A stretch of 64,000 nt of DNA from Croceibacterium ferulae (GTDB taxonomy: Bacteria; Pseudomonadota; Alphaproteobacteria; Sphingomonadales; Sphingomonadaceae), in assembly GCF_003660445.1 (NCBI RefSeq), contig NZ_QZVQ01000007.1, forward strand, positions 1 through 64,000, written 5' to 3'. Every line of letters begins with the position of its first letter. Position 1 is the stretch's first letter. Below the pieces are notes generated by a model, which did no database searches, was not told where the DNA came from, and was given only the letters and a program-made list of their open reading frames with translations. Below are positions 34,938 through 46,846 of this stretch, in pieces. The position numbers and the translations under genes are program-made.

Positions 34938-36317
34938 TCATTCCTCCCCTGCACGGTCACTCATGCCCAGCAGCTTCAGCTTCCGATGCAAGGCCGACCG
35001 CTCCATGCCGATGAAGCCGGCCGTTTTGGAAATGTTGCCGGAAAAGCGCCGGATCTGCACCCGCAGATACTCGCGCTCGAAATTCTCGCGCGCTTCGCGC
35101 AGGGGCACGCCCATCAGCGCCGGTATGCCGGCACCGGTGTCCCCACCGCCCCCGATGATCTCCGTCGGCAGCATGTCCGCCTCTATCAGGCCGATCCGTT
35201 CGCGCGGCGCAAGAATCACAGTGCGTTCCACCACATTGCGCAATTGGCGGACGTTGCCTGGCCAGTCATAGGCCTGCATCGCAGCCAATGCCTCGGCAGA
35301 CAGCTCCGGCGCGATCAGCCCCTGCTCCCGCGCGTAGCGGGTGAAGAAATGTTCGGCCAGGGCCGGGATATCGTCCCGCCGCTCGATCAACGAAGGGACC
35401 GTGATCGGCACCACGTTCAATCGATAGTACAGATCCTCCCGGAAGCGCTTTTCGGCAATTTCGGCTTCCAGATCGCGGGCGGTGGAGGATACCACGCGCA
35501 CATCCACGCCGATCTGCCGGCTGCCGCCTGCCCGGACGAAGCTCTGCTCCGTCAGCACGCGCAGGATACGAGCCTGCGTGCTGAGCGGCATGTCGGCCAC
35601 TTCGTCGAAGAACAGGGTGCCGCCATCGGCCATCTCCAGCAGACCGGGCCGCACCAGTCGCCCGTCGATCTCCTCGCCAAACAGCTCCTGCTCGAACCTT
35701 TCGGGCGTGATGCGGGCGGAATTGACGGTGACGAAGGTCTTGTCGGCGCGGGGGCTCCATGAATGCAGCAGCCGGGCGGCGACTTCCTTGCCCGACCCGC
35801 CAGGCCCGGTGATCAGCACGCGGCTGCCGGTGTTGGCCACCCGCTTCAGCAAAGCGCGCACCTGATTTATCGCGCTGGAGCTGCCGGTGAATTCCTCCGC
35901 CTGCGTGATTCCTTCGCGCAGGCGGGCGTTCTCGCGCCGCAGCCGCTCCGTCTCGGTCGCGCGGGCGACCAGCAACAGCAGCCGTTCCGCCTCGAACGGC
36001 TTCTCGATGAAATCCATCGCCCCGCGACTGACGGCGGAAACCGCCGTGTCGAGGCCGCCATGGCCGGAAAAGATGATAACCGGCAGGTCCGGCTCCCGCG
36101 CCTTGATCGCGTCCAGCACCTCGAGTCCGTCCATCGGACTGCCATGCAGCCACACGTCGAGCAGCACCACGCTAGGGCGCTTCTCGTCCACCGCTCGCAA
36201 GGCGCTGACGCTGTCGCCGGCGGTGCGGCACGAATAGCCTTCGTCGCTCAACACGCCGGCTACCAGCTCGCGAATGTCGAGCTCGTCATCCACGACCAGG
36301 ATATCGAGCGCCATCAT
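34938..36317 (-). CDS. ntrX: Response regulator NtrX
   Basis: A 459-residue NtrC-family regulator with receiver, AAA+ and Fis-type DNA-binding domains. The phosphoacceptor is Asp54 in VLLDVWLHG, and the AAA+ domain has GPGGSGKEVAARLL and FFDEVADMPL. The sigma-54 contact loop GAFTGA is absent: where NtrC reads FGHEKGAFTGA, NtrX reads ELFGEEIDGRLVRPG. It therefore cannot be expected to activate sigma-54 in the standard way. The C-terminal helix-turn-helix has ISKTAGFIGMERSALHRKL. GGAGA precedes the ATG at 36317. NtrX partners NtrY and controls nitrogen, envelope or respiratory genes in alphaproteobacteria. Confidence 0.94.
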   Translation of the reverse strand: MMALDILVVDDELDIRELVAGVLSDEGYSCRTAGDSVSALRAVDEKRPSVVLLDVWLHGSPMDGLEVLDAIKAREPDLPVIIFSGHGGLDTAVSAVSRGAMDFIEKPFEAERLLLLVARATETERLRRENARLREGITQAEEFTGSSSAINQVRALLKRVANTGSRVLITGPGGSGKEVAARLLHSWSPRADKTFVTVNSARITPERFEQELFGEEIDGRLVRPGLLEMADGGTLFFDEVADMPLSTQARILRVLTEQSFVRAGGSRQIGVDVRVVSSTARDLEAEIAEKRFREDLYYRLNVVPITVPSLIERRDDIPALAEHFFTRYAREQGLIAPELSAEALAAMQAYDWPGNVRQLRNVVERTVILAPRERIGLIEADMLPTEIIGGGGDTGAGIPALMGVPLREARENFEREYLRVQIRRFSGNISKTAGFIGMERSALHRKLKLLGMSDRAGEE

Positions 36318-36351
36318 CTGTTCTCCATCTGCATGTGTGCCCGCGTCAATG

Positions 36352-38613
36352 TCATTCGGCCGCCTCGCTGCTCGCCACCGCCTGGCTGTCGGCGACCGCC
36401 AGGGGATCGCGTGCCAGCCGCAGCGTGGCGCAGGTTCCGCCATCCGGCGCGGCGGCGAAGGCGATTTCGCCGCCATGTTCCTCCACGATCTTCTTCACGA
36501 TCGCGAGACCCAGCCCGGTCCCCTTCTCCCGCGTGGTGACATACGGTTCCAGGATCCGTTCGCCCCCCTGCGGCAGGCCGATGCCGTTATCGTGAACCTC
36601 TATCGTGATGCCGGCCACCTCCAGCGAGACGACAACGGCGATCCGGCCCTGCTCCGCCGGCAGGCTGCCTTCGCGCTGCCGGCTGTCGATCGCCTCCGCC
36701 GCGTTCTTGAGGACATTGGTCAGCGCCTGACCGATCTGGTGCCGGTCGCAGCTGATGGCCGGGCCTTCGCCATACACATCCAGCAAGTAGCGGACGTCGG
36801 GATGGCCGACCTCTTGCAGGAAGATCGCCTGACGCACCAGATCCACTGCATCCTCCCGACGGAAGACCGGCTTGGGCAACCGCGCGAAGGAGGAGAACTC
36901 GTCCACCATCTTCCTGAGATCGCCGACCTGCCGGATGATCGTGCCGGTCAGGTCATCGAACAGCTCGCCATCTGCCAGGATCTGCTTGCGATAGCGGCGC
37001 TTCAGCCGCTCCGTCGCCAGTTGGATCGGCGTCAGCGGGTTCTTGATCTCGTGCGCGATCCGGCGCGCCACGTCGGACCAGGCGGCCTGCCGCTGGTCCA
37101 GCAACTGGCGGGTGATGTCCTCGAAAGTGATCACATGGCCACTGCCCGACGGGGCGAGCCGCACCGCCAAGGTCAGCATCTCGCCATGTCGGTTGAACTG
37201 CACCGTGCTGCCGGCCGCCCCCCCGCGCAGCAGCTCCGCCAGACGGGGGGAGAGTTCCACCAAGGGGAGCCCGACGGGACTATCCGCCCCTTCCGCCAGC
37301 AGGTCACGGGCGGAATTGTTCATCAGGATGATGCGGCCCGCGGCATCCACGGAGACGATGCCGGCGGTGATCGACTGCAGCACCGTTTCGATAAAGGCGC
37401 CGCGCTCCGCCAACTGGCGGTTCGCGCCGATCAGCGCGTCGGTCTGCCGCTCGATCTGCTGCGTCATGCGATTGAAGGCGCGGTTCAGCAGGCCGATCTC
37501 GTCCGGACCGGTGCGGCCTGTCACCCGCATCGCATAATTGCCCGCGCCGATCGCGCGCGCTGCACCGACCAGGTCCGCCAGCGGCTGCACCTGCCGGTCG
37601 GCAAAGCGCAGCGCGAACCATACCGCCAGGCCGACCAGCGCCAGCGACACCCCCAGCAGCGCCAGGTTGAAGGTCAGCTGCAACCTGCGCGCCCGTTCCG
37701 TCAACACATCATAGGCCTGCACCACGCTTTGCGCGCGCTTCCACTGGCTTAGCGCCAGAGCATCGGAATTGCGGGCGTTATAGAGGTACAGGCCGCTGGC
37801 CCTGTCGATCGCGGTCACCGCCTCGATCCGTTCGGGACTGGCAGTCACGACCACTGCATCCCCTTGCTGCAATCGCGCTAGGGTGGCCGCGGAAATGCGC
37901 TGGCGATCGACATTCTCCTCCTCGGGATCGACGATCACCTCCACGCGCAATTGCCCGTCAGGCAATTGCTGCAGAACAGCACTTTCGTTGAACTTGCGGA
38001 GCAGGACCTGCCAGGAATAGGTGCTGCCGAAGCCGGTGCTGGCCAGGCCGTTGCGCCCCAGTTCGGACCGGAGATCGCCCGCCATGGCGATCGTCTCCTG
38101 CTCCACATCGCGCTGGCTCTCGTCATAATAACCGCGCGCCAGTTCATTGGCGCTTTCGAGGATGCCGCGCGACTGGCTGGAAAACCAGAACTCCACGCCG
38201 GACTGGAACATGAAACTGGCAAACACTGCCACCAGCAGCGTGGGCACCGCTGCCACCAAGGAGAAGAAGAACACCAGATTAACGTGCAGCCGGGCGGTGG
38301 TGCCCCCTGCCCGCTGGATTGCCAGGCGGCGGCCAAACAGGATGATCAGGCCCAGCGCCGGGATCAGCGTGCCGATCAGCATGGCCGACGACTGGCCAGA
38401 TGGCACCAGCGTCCGCTCGTCCGCCAGATCGGCAAGCGTCAGGTACGAACGGACCAGCATCCCGGTGAGGACGGCAGCGCACAGGATCGCCAGCCAGAAA
38501 TACAGATTAACCTGCCGGCCGATCACCTGCACCCGTCGCCACCAGCGCGGCGAACGGCGGATTGCGCCGCGCGGGCCGGCCAGCTGTGCTGCAGAGGGTA
38601 CGCTGACACTCAC
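36352..38613 (-). CDS. ntrY: Sensor histidine kinase NtrY
   Basis: A membrane kinase of about 753 residues and the partner of NtrX. The N-terminal third has several hydrophobic helices, a periplasmic region and a HAMP domain (VQPLADLVGAARAIG). A PAS domain follows (SITAGIVSVDAAGRIILMNN), then HisKA with [19 protein letters not shown] and HATPase with NVLKNAAEA, DNGIGLP and GTGLGLAI. The start is uncertain: GTG at 38613 is chosen, with TTG at 38646 the alternative; neither has a strong ribosome-binding site. It lies between ntrC (64 nt) and ntrX (34 nt) on the same strand. Confidence 0.94.
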   Translation of the reverse strand: MSVSVPSAAQLAGPRGAIRRSPRWWRRVQVIGRQVNLYFWLAILCAAVLTGMLVRSYLTLADLADERTLVPSGQSSAMLIGTLIPALGLIILFGRRLAIQRAGGTTARLHVNLVFFFSLVAAVPTLLVAVFASFMFQSGVEFWFSSQSRGILESANELARGYYDESQRDVEQETIAMAGDLRSELGRNGLASTGFGSTYSWQVLLRKFNESAVLQQLPDGQLRVEVIVDPEEENVDRQRISAATLARLQQGDAVVVTASPERIEAVTAIDRASGLYLYNARNSDALALSQWKRAQSVVQAYDVLTERARRLQLTFNLALLGVSLALVGLAVWFALRFADRQVQPLADLVGAARAIGAGNYAMRVTGRTGPDEIGLLNRAFNRMTQQIERQTDALIGANRQLAERGAFIETVLQSITAGIVSVDAAGRIILMNNSARDLLAEGADSPVGLPLVELSPRLAELLRGGAAGSTVQFNRHGEMLTLAVRLAPSGSGHVITFEDITRQLLDQRQAAWSDVARRIAHEIKNPLTPIQLATERLKRRYRKQILADGELFDDLTGTIIRQVGDLRKMVDEFSSFARLPKPVFRREDAVDLVRQAIFLQEVGHPDVRYLLDVYGEGPAISCDRHQIGQALTNVLKNAAEAIDSRQREGSLPAEQGRIAVVVSLEVAGITIEVHDNGIGLPQGGERILEPYVTTREKGTGLGLAIVKKIVEEHGGEIAFAAAPDGGTCATLRLARDPLAVADSQAVASSEAAE

Positions 38614-38677
38614 AGTTGCAAGTTTACAACAGCCCTGTTGCCGCAAGGCAAGGCTTTTTTACATATGTGTGCGCAGG

Positions 38678-40077
<1,400 letters not shown>

Positions 40078-40081
<4 letters not shown>

Positions 40082-41169
40082 GTGCGATCCTTTTCCTGTC
40101 GCGCCATCGGCAGGTGGACGCGGAAATGCGTCCAGCCCGTGGCAGCGTCGCGTTCATGGCTGATCCGCCCATCCATGTCGCGCACCAGCTTGTTGACCAG
40201 CGCCAGCCCCAGTCCCTGGCCGTTCTTCTTCGCGGATACGAATGGTTCGAATATGTGGTCACGGATCGCGGGATCGATCCCGAGCCCGTTGTCGCTGACC
40301 TGCACCTCGATCGGCAGCTTGACCGGGCGCCCCAGGCGGATGACGTTCATCACCAGCCCGCTGACAAAGCGAGTGCGGATAACCACTTCGGGCTGGGCCG
40401 CCCCGTCGCTGGCATCGCGCGCATTGGTGATCAGGTTGATCAGGACCTGCACCAGCGCCCCTTCGCTACCCAGAACCGGGGGCAGGCTGGGATCGAACTC
40501 CTCCCGCACCAGCATGGGACCGCGCGCCGCCGTGACCGTTTCCATTGCCCGGCGGATGGTGGCATGCAGGTTCAGCGGCGCCACCGGATCGGCCCGCTCG
40601 CGCCCCAGCCGCTGCATCCGGTCGATCAGCTCGGCGATGCGGTCGACCTCGTCGGTGATCAGCCGGGTCAGGCCGCGATCCTCCTCCGCCAGCTTGCGGC
40701 TGACCAATTGGGCCGCGCCCCGGATGGCGGCCAGCGGGTTCTTGATCTCATGCGCCAGCACCGCTGGCCCGCGCAGGGCGCTGCGGCTGTCCCCTTCCCC
40801 CAGGCGCTCGCCCTGCCCGCTGTCGGACAAGGTGATGATCCGCCAGCCCGGGTGATTGGGCATGGGCGAGATGGTCAGGTTGGCGACGATCTGCCGTTCT
40901 TCCACCCGCATCTGCGCATTGCGCGCGGTCAGTTGCAGGTCACCATCCTCCAGCCGTTCGCGCACCAGCGGATCGGCGAAGCGGAGCACGTCCAGCAGCG
41001 GCCGGTCGCGCAGCCGGCGCGTGCTCTGGCCCAGCAGGTTCTCGCCCGCCGGATTGACGTCGCGGATGATCAGGTCGGGCGTGACCAGCAGGACGGCGAA
41101 GACCAGACCGGTGATCTGTTCACGCGGACCCGGCGCCCCGGACAAGGCAGCCCGCGCATCGTCGCTCAC
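40078..41169 (-). CDS. ntrB: Nitrogen sensor kinase NtrB
   Basis: A 363-residue cytoplasmic kinase with no membrane helix. An N-terminal PAS domain ([18 protein letters not shown]) precedes HisKA, with the phosphorylated His in [16 protein letters not shown], and HATPase with [16 protein letters not shown] and GQGLGLALV. The activity is controlled by PII in the family. The GTG at 41169 overlaps the dusB stop (GTGA); longer in-frame extensions run into dusB. Order dusB-ntrB-ntrC is typical for alphaproteobacteria. Confidence 0.96.
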
Positions 41170-42185
41170 GCGGCCTTTTGCCTCAGGAATGGGGTGTAGA
41201 ACCGCTCGAGCTCGTCCAGCACCGTGTCGGCGCTGTCGATGAAGTTGACCTTGTTGCGGAACTCCGCCGATCCGGTCAGCCCCTTGGTGTACCAGCCCAG
41301 ATGCTTGCGGGCCATCTTGACCCCCAGGTCGCGCCCGTAATGGTCCAGCATCAGCCCGTAATGCTCGATCAGCAGCGCAAATTGCTCGTCGATGCAGGGC
41401 TCGCCAATGACCTCGCCGGTCTGCCACCAGCGCATGACCTGCCCCAGCAGCCACGGCTTGCCGTACGCGCCCCGCCCGATCATCACGCCATCGGCGCCTG
41501 ATTGCGCCAGCGCCTGCGCAGCATCGGCAATCGAGCAGATGTCGCCATTGACGATCACCGGTACGCTGACCGCCTGCTTCACCCGTGCGACGAAGCCCCA
41601 GTCGGCCTCGCCCTTGTACATCTGGTTGCGGGTGCGGCCGTGAACGGTGATCAGCTGCGCGCCCAGATCCTGCGCGATGCGCGCCAGTTCGGGCGCGTTC
41701 AGGCTGTCATGGTCCCATCCCATGCGCATCTTCACCGTGACCGGCACGTCCACAGCCTTCACCGTCGCGTCGATCAGCCGGGCAGCCAAGGGCAGGTCGC
41801 GCATCAGCGCGCTGCCGGCATCGCCGCTCACCACCTTCTTGACCGGGCAGCCCATATTGATGTCGATGATCGCAGCGCCGCGGTCGGCGTTCAGCTTCGC
41901 CGCCTCCGCCATCTCGTCGGGCGAGCATCCGGCCAGCTGCAGGCTGACGGGTTCCTCAACCGGATCCCATGCCGCCTTCTGCAGGGACTGGCGGGTTTCG
42001 CGGATCATGGCGGGGCTGGCGATCATCTCCGTCACGTTCAGCCCACTGCCGTAGCGGCGCACCAGCTTGCGGAACGGCAGGTCGGTGACGCCGGTCATCG
42101 GCGCCAGCACCACGGGGCAGGCGATCGTTACCGGCCCGATCGCGATCGGCCGGCATGCGGGGGGAGAAGGTGTCTGCTCTTGCAT
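41166..42185 (-). CDS. dusB: tRNA-dihydrouridine synthase B
   Basis: A 339-residue FMN-dependent enzyme that reduces specific uridines in the tRNA D-loop. The catalytic Cys is in [13 protein letters not shown], with [20 protein letters not shown] and VNGDICS as conserved barrel motifs. The ATG at 42185 is preferred over a TTG at 42197. It is the first gene of the ntr block and diverges from ispDF with a spacer of 78 nt that must hold both promoters. Confidence 0.96.
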   Translation of the reverse strand: MQEQTPSPPACRPIAIGPVTIACPVVLAPMTGVTDLPFRKLVRRYGSGLNVTEMIASPAMIRETRQSLQKAAWDPVEEPVSLQLAGCSPDEMAEAAKLNADRGAAIIDINMGCPVKKVVSGDAGSALMRDLPLAARLIDATVKAVDVPVTVKMRMGWDHDSLNAPELARIAQDLGAQLITVHGRTRNQMYKGEADWGFVARVKQAVSVPVIVNGDICSIADAAQALAQSGADGVMIGRGAYGKPWLLGQVMRWWQTGEVIGEPCIDEQFALLIEHYGLMLDHYGRDLGVKMARKHLGWYTKGLTGSAEFRNKVNFIDSADTVLDELERFYTPFLRQKAA

Positions 42186-42263
42186 CGTACTGCCCAAAAA
42201 ACAGGCAGCGCATAGTGGATTGCCGCCCGTCCCGCAAGCCGCTAGCCGCCTCAGCGCAAGATC

Positions 42264-43445
42264 ATGGCCCTATCACCTGACCTCCTCTCCGCCCCTGCAG
42301 CGATCATCGTCGCCGCCGGGCAAGGCCTGCGCGCCGGGCAGCCGGTGCCCAAGCAGTTCGCGCAGGTGGGCGGCATACCCGTGCTGCGCCGCTCCGCCAT
42401 TGCGCTGCGCCAAGGCGGGGTTGGCCGCATCGTGATCGCCATCCCGGAAGGCGCCGAGGCTATCGCTGCCGATTGCTGCGCCGGGCTGGACGCGGTCAAC
42501 TTCGTTATTGGCGGTGCGACCCGGCAGGCATCGGTGCGCAACGCCTTGGAGGCGCTGGCGGCTGATGCACCGGCGCAGGTGCTGATCCATGATGCCGCCC
42601 GCCCCTATTGTCCGCCTGAGGTGATCGCCCGTCTGATGGCGGCCTTGCAGCAGCACCCGGCGGCGATCCCGGTGCTGCCGGTCATCGACAGCCTCGCCCA
42701 TGCGAAGCATGGCCTGATGGGCGCACCGGCGCGGCGCGAGGCGCTGTGCCGCGTTCAAACTCCGCAAGCATTCAGCTTCGCAGATATATTGGCTGCTCAT
42801 CGTGCATGGCCCGGCGCACCCGACGCTGGCGATGATGCGCAGGTAGCGCGCGCCGCCGGCCTGGTGGTGGCGCTGGTTGAAGGAGATGACATGCTGCACA
42901 AGCTTACCGTCGCGGGCGACTTTCCCGCTCCGGCCCCCGCCGTTGCCACACGCTGGCCCCGCAGCGGCACCGGGTTCGACGTGCATCGCCTCGCCGCGGG
43001 GGAGGAATTGTGGCTGTGCGGTATCCGCATCGACCATCCGCTGGGCCTGTCCGGCCACAGCGATGCCGATGTCGGGCTGCACGCCGTGGTGGACGCCATC
43101 CTGGGCGCGATCGGCGCCGGCGATATTGGACAGCACTTCCCCCCGTCCGACCCGCAATGGCGCGGTGCATCCTCCGACCGCTTCGTGGAGCATGCCATCG
43201 GGCTGGTTCATGCGGCCGGCTATGTCGTCGGCAATGTGGACCTGACGCTGATCTGCGAGGCGCCCAAGATCGGCCCGCACCAGCCCGCAATGCAGCAGCG
43301 GCTTGCCGAACTGCTGCAGGTGGGCGTAGAAGCCGTCAACGTGAAGGCAACCACCACAGAACGGCTGGGCTTTGCCGGCCGCGGCGAAGGCATTGCGGCT
43401 CAGGCCATTGCGATGCTGGTCCCCGCCAGGGAGCATCAGGCATGA
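42264..43445 (+). CDS. ispDF: Bifunctional MEP-pathway enzyme IspDF
   Basis: A 393-residue fusion of IspD (CDP-ME synthase, about 1-225) and IspF (MEcPP synthase, about 230-393), two steps of non-mevalonate isoprenoid synthesis. IspD has [12 protein letters not shown] and the HDAARP motif. IspF has [20 protein letters not shown] with its metal His/Asp, and [12 protein letters not shown]. The missing intermediate enzyme, IspE, is not in the window. Fused IspDF is common in alphaproteobacteria. Its stop overlaps the next ATG. Confidence 0.96.
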   Translation: MALSPDLLSAPAAIIVAAGQGLRAGQPVPKQFAQVGGIPVLRRSAIALRQGGVGRIVIAIPEGAEAIAADCCAGLDAVNFVIGGATRQASVRNALEALAADAPAQVLIHDAARPYCPPEVIARLMAALQQHPAAIPVLPVIDSLAHAKHGLMGAPARREALCRVQTPQAFSFADILAAHRAWPGAPDAGDDAQVARAAGLVVALVEGDDMLHKLTVAGDFPAPAPAVATRWPRSGTGFDVHRLAAGEELWLCGIRIDHPLGLSGHSDADVGLHAVVDAILGAIGAGDIGQHFPPSDPQWRGASSDRFVEHAIGLVHAAGYVVGNVDLTLICEAPKIGPHQPAMQQRLAELLQVGVEAVNVKATTTERLGFAGRGEGIAAQAIAMLVPAREHQA

Positions 43446-43984
43446 GGCGTCTGCGCACCATTCTCGCCGCCGCCGCTGCCATGGCCTGTGCGGTGACACC
43501 CACGCTGGCCGTCGCACAGCAATGCGTCACCCCTGACGAGACCCGCGCCATGACGATCTACGTCGTGCCGGCTTCGGTGCAGGCGTTGGAGCTGCGCTGT
43601 GCCGACCAGCTGGGGGCTGACGGCTTCCTGGCGCGCGAGGGGCGTGGCTTCGCCCGCCGCTATGCCGCGCTGCAGGCACGCAACTGGCCGCAGGCGAAGT
43701 CGGGCCTGCTGAAGGTGCTGGGCAGCAGTGCCACTGCGGGGCCGGTGCGCGACAATCTCGGCCTGATCGCCAACCTGCCGGACGAGCATGTCCGCCCGCT
43801 GGTGGATGCGCTCGTGGTCCAGGAATTGTCCGGCCGCATTCCGCTGGCGGATTGCGGATCGGCCGAACAATTGCTGCAGACCATGTCGGGGATCGAGCCG
43901 GAAGTGGCCGGCACGCTGGTCAGCCAGATCATCAGCCTGTTCGGCAATCAGCCGGCGCTGATCTGCCCGGCCACCCGACCATGA
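43442..43984 (+). CDS. Exported hypothetical protein
   Basis: A 180-residue protein with a signal peptide ([20 protein letters not shown], cleaved after AVAQ). The mature part is helical with three cysteines: QCVTPDE, LELRCADQ and ADCGSAEQ. No family is recognised. The start overlaps ispDF as ATGA and its stop overlaps pncC, so it is translated with both. It may be a conserved sphingomonad periplasmic protein. Confidence 0.8.
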   Translation: MRRLRTILAAAAAMACAVTPTLAVAQQCVTPDETRAMTIYVVPASVQALELRCADQLGADGFLAREGRGFARRYAALQARNWPQAKSGLLKVLGSSATAGPVRDNLGLIANLPDEHVRPLVDALVVQELSGRIPLADCGSAEQLLQTMSGIEPEVAGTLVSQIISLFGNQPALICPATRP

Positions 43985-44502
43985 GCGAATATCTGCTGCC
44001 AGACGACATTGTTGCGCTGGCCACGCGCGTGGTGGAGGAGAACCGCGCCGCCGGCCGCCGCATCGCGGTTGCGGAAAGCTGCACCGGCGGGCTGGTCAGC
44101 GCCGCGCTGACGGAGATCGCCGGATCGTCCGACGTGTTCGAGCGTGGCTTTGTCACCTATTCCAACGATGCCAAGCGGGCGGATCTGGGCGTGCCGGGCG
44201 ACATCATCGACACGTTCGGCGCAGTATCGATCGCCTGCGTCTATGCCATGGCCCAGGGCGCGCTGGAGCGCAGCAAGGCTGACGCCGCGGTCGCGATCAG
44301 CGGCATTGCCGGGCCGGGCGGCGGCACCGACAGCAAGCCGGTGGGCACCGTCGTGTTCGCCCGCGCGGTACGCGGACAGGACAAGCCGGAGGCGGAATCG
44401 CGTCAGTTCACCGACAATGGCCGCTCCGCCATTCGGCGCGATGCGACCCTGTGCGCGCTGGAGCTGCTGCTGCCGCAGGCCGCGGATCAGCCGACCGGCT
44501 GA
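43981..44502 (+). CDS. pncC: Nicotinamide-nucleotide amidohydrolase (CinA C-terminal type)
   Basis: A 173-residue single-domain CinA C-terminal protein that deamidates NMN to nicotinate mononucleotide in NAD salvage. AVAESCTGGLVSAALTEI carries the catalytic Ser region, with FVTYSNDAK, GAVSI and SGIAGPGGG as family motifs. Length fits PncC rather than the longer CinA fusion. Its 3' end overlaps the convergent COQ10/RatA-like gene by 16 nt. Confidence 0.93.
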   Translation: MSEYLLPDDIVALATRVVEENRAAGRRIAVAESCTGGLVSAALTEIAGSSDVFERGFVTYSNDAKRADLGVPGDIIDTFGAVSIACVYAMAQGALERSKADAAVAISGIAGPGGGTDSKPVGTVVFARAVRGQDKPEAESRQFTDNGRSAIRRDATLCALELLLPQAADQPTG

Positions 44503-44945
44503 ACCTGTCCTTCCGCGCCATAGAGCGCGTCAGCCCGACGCTCGAACGCTTCCACCATCTTGCGGAAGGCTCGGTCGAAGTACTGGCCAGCCAGCATTTC
44601 GAACATGCGGTTCTTGAACGCGAAGTCCACGGAGAAGTCGATCTCGCACCCGCCATCCGGCAGGTCGGCGAAGCGCCAGCAATTGTCGAGGTCACGCAAA
44701 GGCCCGTCGACATACTGCACGCGGATGAAGTCAGGCCGTTCCTTGTGCACGCGGCTGGTGAACTTCTCGCGCAGCGCCTTGAAGCCGACCAGCATGTCGG
44801 CAACCATCTCCGTCCCGTCATCGGACCGGATGCGCGTTGCCACCACCCACGGCAGGAAGTCGGGGTAATGTGTGACGTCCGCCACCAGATCGAACATCTG
44901 CGCGGCGGAATATGGCAGCCGGCGCTGCTCCCTGATCCCCGGCAT
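44487..44945 (-). CDS. COQ10/RatA-like START-domain protein
   Basis: A 152-residue protein of the START/polyketide-cyclase fold. It begins with the family pattern RRLPYSAAQMFDLVADVTHYPDFLPW. In mitochondria COQ10 binds ubiquinone and aids respiration; the E. coli homologue RatA inhibits 70S assembly. In alphaproteobacteria the COQ10 role is more likely. The ATG overlaps the lipA stop as TGATG, so it is coupled to lipoate synthesis, and its 3' end overlaps pncC. Confidence 0.92.
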   Translation of the reverse strand: MPGIREQRRLPYSAAQMFDLVADVTHYPDFLPWVVATRIRSDDGTEMVADMLVGFKALREKFTSRVHKERPDFIRVQYVDGPLRDLDNCWRFADLPDGGCEIDFSVDFAFKNRMFEMLAGQYFDRAFRKMVEAFERRADALYGAEGQVQPVG

Positions 44946-45913
44946 CAGACGACCGCGATGCCGATCTTCGGGGCCGCCTTGGCCAGCTTCGCCTCGCGCG
45001 CAGCCTTCATCACGGCGAAGTCGTCTCCCGCGTGATAGCTGGAACGGGTCAGCGGCGTGGAGGCAACCTGCAGGAAACCCTTGGCCCGCGCCACCGCGCC
45101 ATAGGCGCCAAAGCTCTTGGGCGTGACGAACTCCTCCACCTTGGCGTGCTTGGGCGTGGGCTGCAGATATTGCCCCATGGTGATGAAATCGACGTCCGCG
45201 CAGCGCATGTCGTCCATAACCTGATGCACTTCCAGCCGCTGCTCGCCCAGCCCCAGCATGACCCCGCTCTTGGTGAAGATCAGCGGATCGTGGCGCTTCA
45301 CCTCTTCCAGCAAGCGGAGCGAGGCGTAGTAGCGCGCGCCTGGCCGGATGGTGGGGTAGAGCCGCGGCACGGTTTCCAGATTGTGATTGTACACGTCCGG
45401 GCCGGCGGCGCAGATCGCCTCCAGCGCGGGGCGCATCTTGCCGCGGAAGTCCGGCGTCAGGATCTCGATCGTGGTGTTGGGTGCCTCTCGCCGCAGCGCC
45501 TGGATGACCTTCACGAACTGCCCCGCGCCGCCATCGGCCAGATCGTCGCGATCGACGCTGGTGATCACGATATGCTCCAGCCCCATGGCCGCGGCGGCAG
45601 CAGCGGTGTGCTCCGGCTCCAGCGGATCGACCGCACGCGGCATGCCGGTCTTGACGTTGCAGAAGGCGCAGGCACGCGTGCACACATCGCCCAGGATCAT
45701 CACCGTGGCATGCTTCTTGGTCCAGCATTCCCCGATATTCGGGCACGCCGCTTCCTCGCACACGGTGTTCAGGTTCAGGTCGCGCATCAGCTTGCGCGTT
45801 TCCTGGTAGCCCTTGCTCACCGGTGCCTTGACCCGGATCCAGTCCGGTTTGCGCCGCCGGCTCTCGGTCGGGGGTTGACCTTCCGGGCTCTGGATCGGGG
45901 ATAGCTCGTTCAT
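44945..45913 (-). CDS. lipA: Lipoyl synthase
   Basis: A 322-residue radical-SAM enzyme that inserts two sulphurs into octanoyl-protein to make lipoyl cofactor. The auxiliary cluster cysteines are in [13 protein letters not shown]. The radical-SAM CX3CX2C motif is [10 protein letters not shown]. The C-terminal serine ligand of the auxiliary cluster is in TRSSYHAG. The ATG at 45913 gives the usual N-terminus ([10 protein letters not shown]). It is followed by the COQ10/RatA-like gene. Confidence 0.97.
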   Translation of the reverse strand: MNELSPIQSPEGQPPTESRRRKPDWIRVKAPVSKGYQETRKLMRDLNLNTVCEEAACPNIGECWTKKHATVMILGDVCTRACAFCNVKTGMPRAVDPLEPEHTAAAAAAMGLEHIVITSVDRDDLADGGAGQFVKVIQALRREAPNTTIEILTPDFRGKMRPALEAICAAGPDVYNHNLETVPRLYPTIRPGARYYASLRLLEEVKRHDPLIFTKSGVMLGLGEQRLEVHQVMDDMRCADVDFITMGQYLQPTPKHAKVEEFVTPKSFGAYGAVARAKGFLQVASTPLTRSSYHAGDDFAVMKAAREAKLAKAAPKIGIAVV

Positions 45914-46042
45914 CGCGCGATTATCTAGGCCCGCCACCCGCCACTGGCAATGGCTGGCGCGGCCAACCGATGCTGCGCCGGCGGGCACGATACGCCTGCA
46001 GCATCGTTGATGGCGCGAACAACAGTGGGGGCTATCGCCGAA

Positions 46043-46846
46043 ATGGCAATCGACAAGTCGGAACAGTTCGACCGCGCGGTGAGGCTCGGCTTCCTTGCCC
46101 GGGCAGCGATCTACATTCTGCTGGGGGTGCTGGCGCTCGCCAGCAGCAGCCAGATCTCGGACGGGCCGCGCGCCGCCTTTGACGCGATCGGGAACGTGCC
46201 CGGCGGCACGGTGCTGCTGTGGCTGGTGGCGATCGGCCTGGTCTCTTACGCGCTGTTCCGGCTGGCATCGCCGCTGTTCGATATCGAGCATGAAGGGTCC
46301 GACAAGACCGGCTGGGCCAAGCGCATCGGCCATGGGGGCAGCGCGATCGGTCACCTGCTGCTGGCGTGGAGCGCCTTCCAGTTCGCCACCACTGGCACGG
46401 CGGCGGATGATAGCGCCCGCGCGCAGGAGGTTGCCGCTGGTGTCCTGTCCGTCAATCTAGGCCCTGTGCTGCTGGGGCTGGCTGGGCTGGCCTTCCTGGC
46501 GACCGCCGTGTTCCAGGCTCGCGAAGGTCTGACCGGCAGCTTCATGCATCGGATCAGCCCGCGCGCACCGAGGGCGACACGACAGATCGGCACCATCGGC
46601 TATTGCGCACGGGCCGTGGTGTTCGCGATCATCGGCTGGTCCCTGGTGCAATCCGCCTGGAGCGAGAACAGCGACGGCGTGATGTCGATCGGTGGCGCGA
46701 TCACCTCTCTGGCCGACACCGGCATCGCCTTTGATCTGCTGGCTGTCGGCTTGCTGCTGTTCGGTGTGTTCAGCCTGGTTCTGGCCCGGTATCGCACCAT
46801 CCCCGACATGGACGTCAGCGGCCGTATCCCGGCCTCCCGCGCCTGA
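46043..46846 (+). CDS. DUF1206 family membrane protein
   Basis: A 267-residue protein with six predicted membrane helices arranged as three repeats of two: [18 protein letters not shown], then a second repeat around [19 protein letters not shown], and a third around [18 protein letters not shown]. That three-fold repeat is the DUF1206 pattern. The function is unknown. The start at MAIDKSEQF (46043) matches the usual N-terminus, with GGGGG about 10 nt upstream; an ATG at 46010 is possible. It diverges from lipA. Confidence 0.88.
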   Translation: MAIDKSEQFDRAVRLGFLARAAIYILLGVLALASSSQISDGPRAAFDAIGNVPGGTVLLWLVAIGLVSYALFRLASPLFDIEHEGSDKTGWAKRIGHGGSAIGHLLLAWSAFQFATTGTAADDSARAQEVAAGVLSVNLGPVLLGLAGLAFLATAVFQAREGLTGSFMHRISPRAPRATRQIGTIGYCARAVVFAIIGWSLVQSAWSENSDGVMSIGGAITSLADTGIAFDLLAVGLLLFGVFSLVLARYRTIPDMDVSGRIPASRA

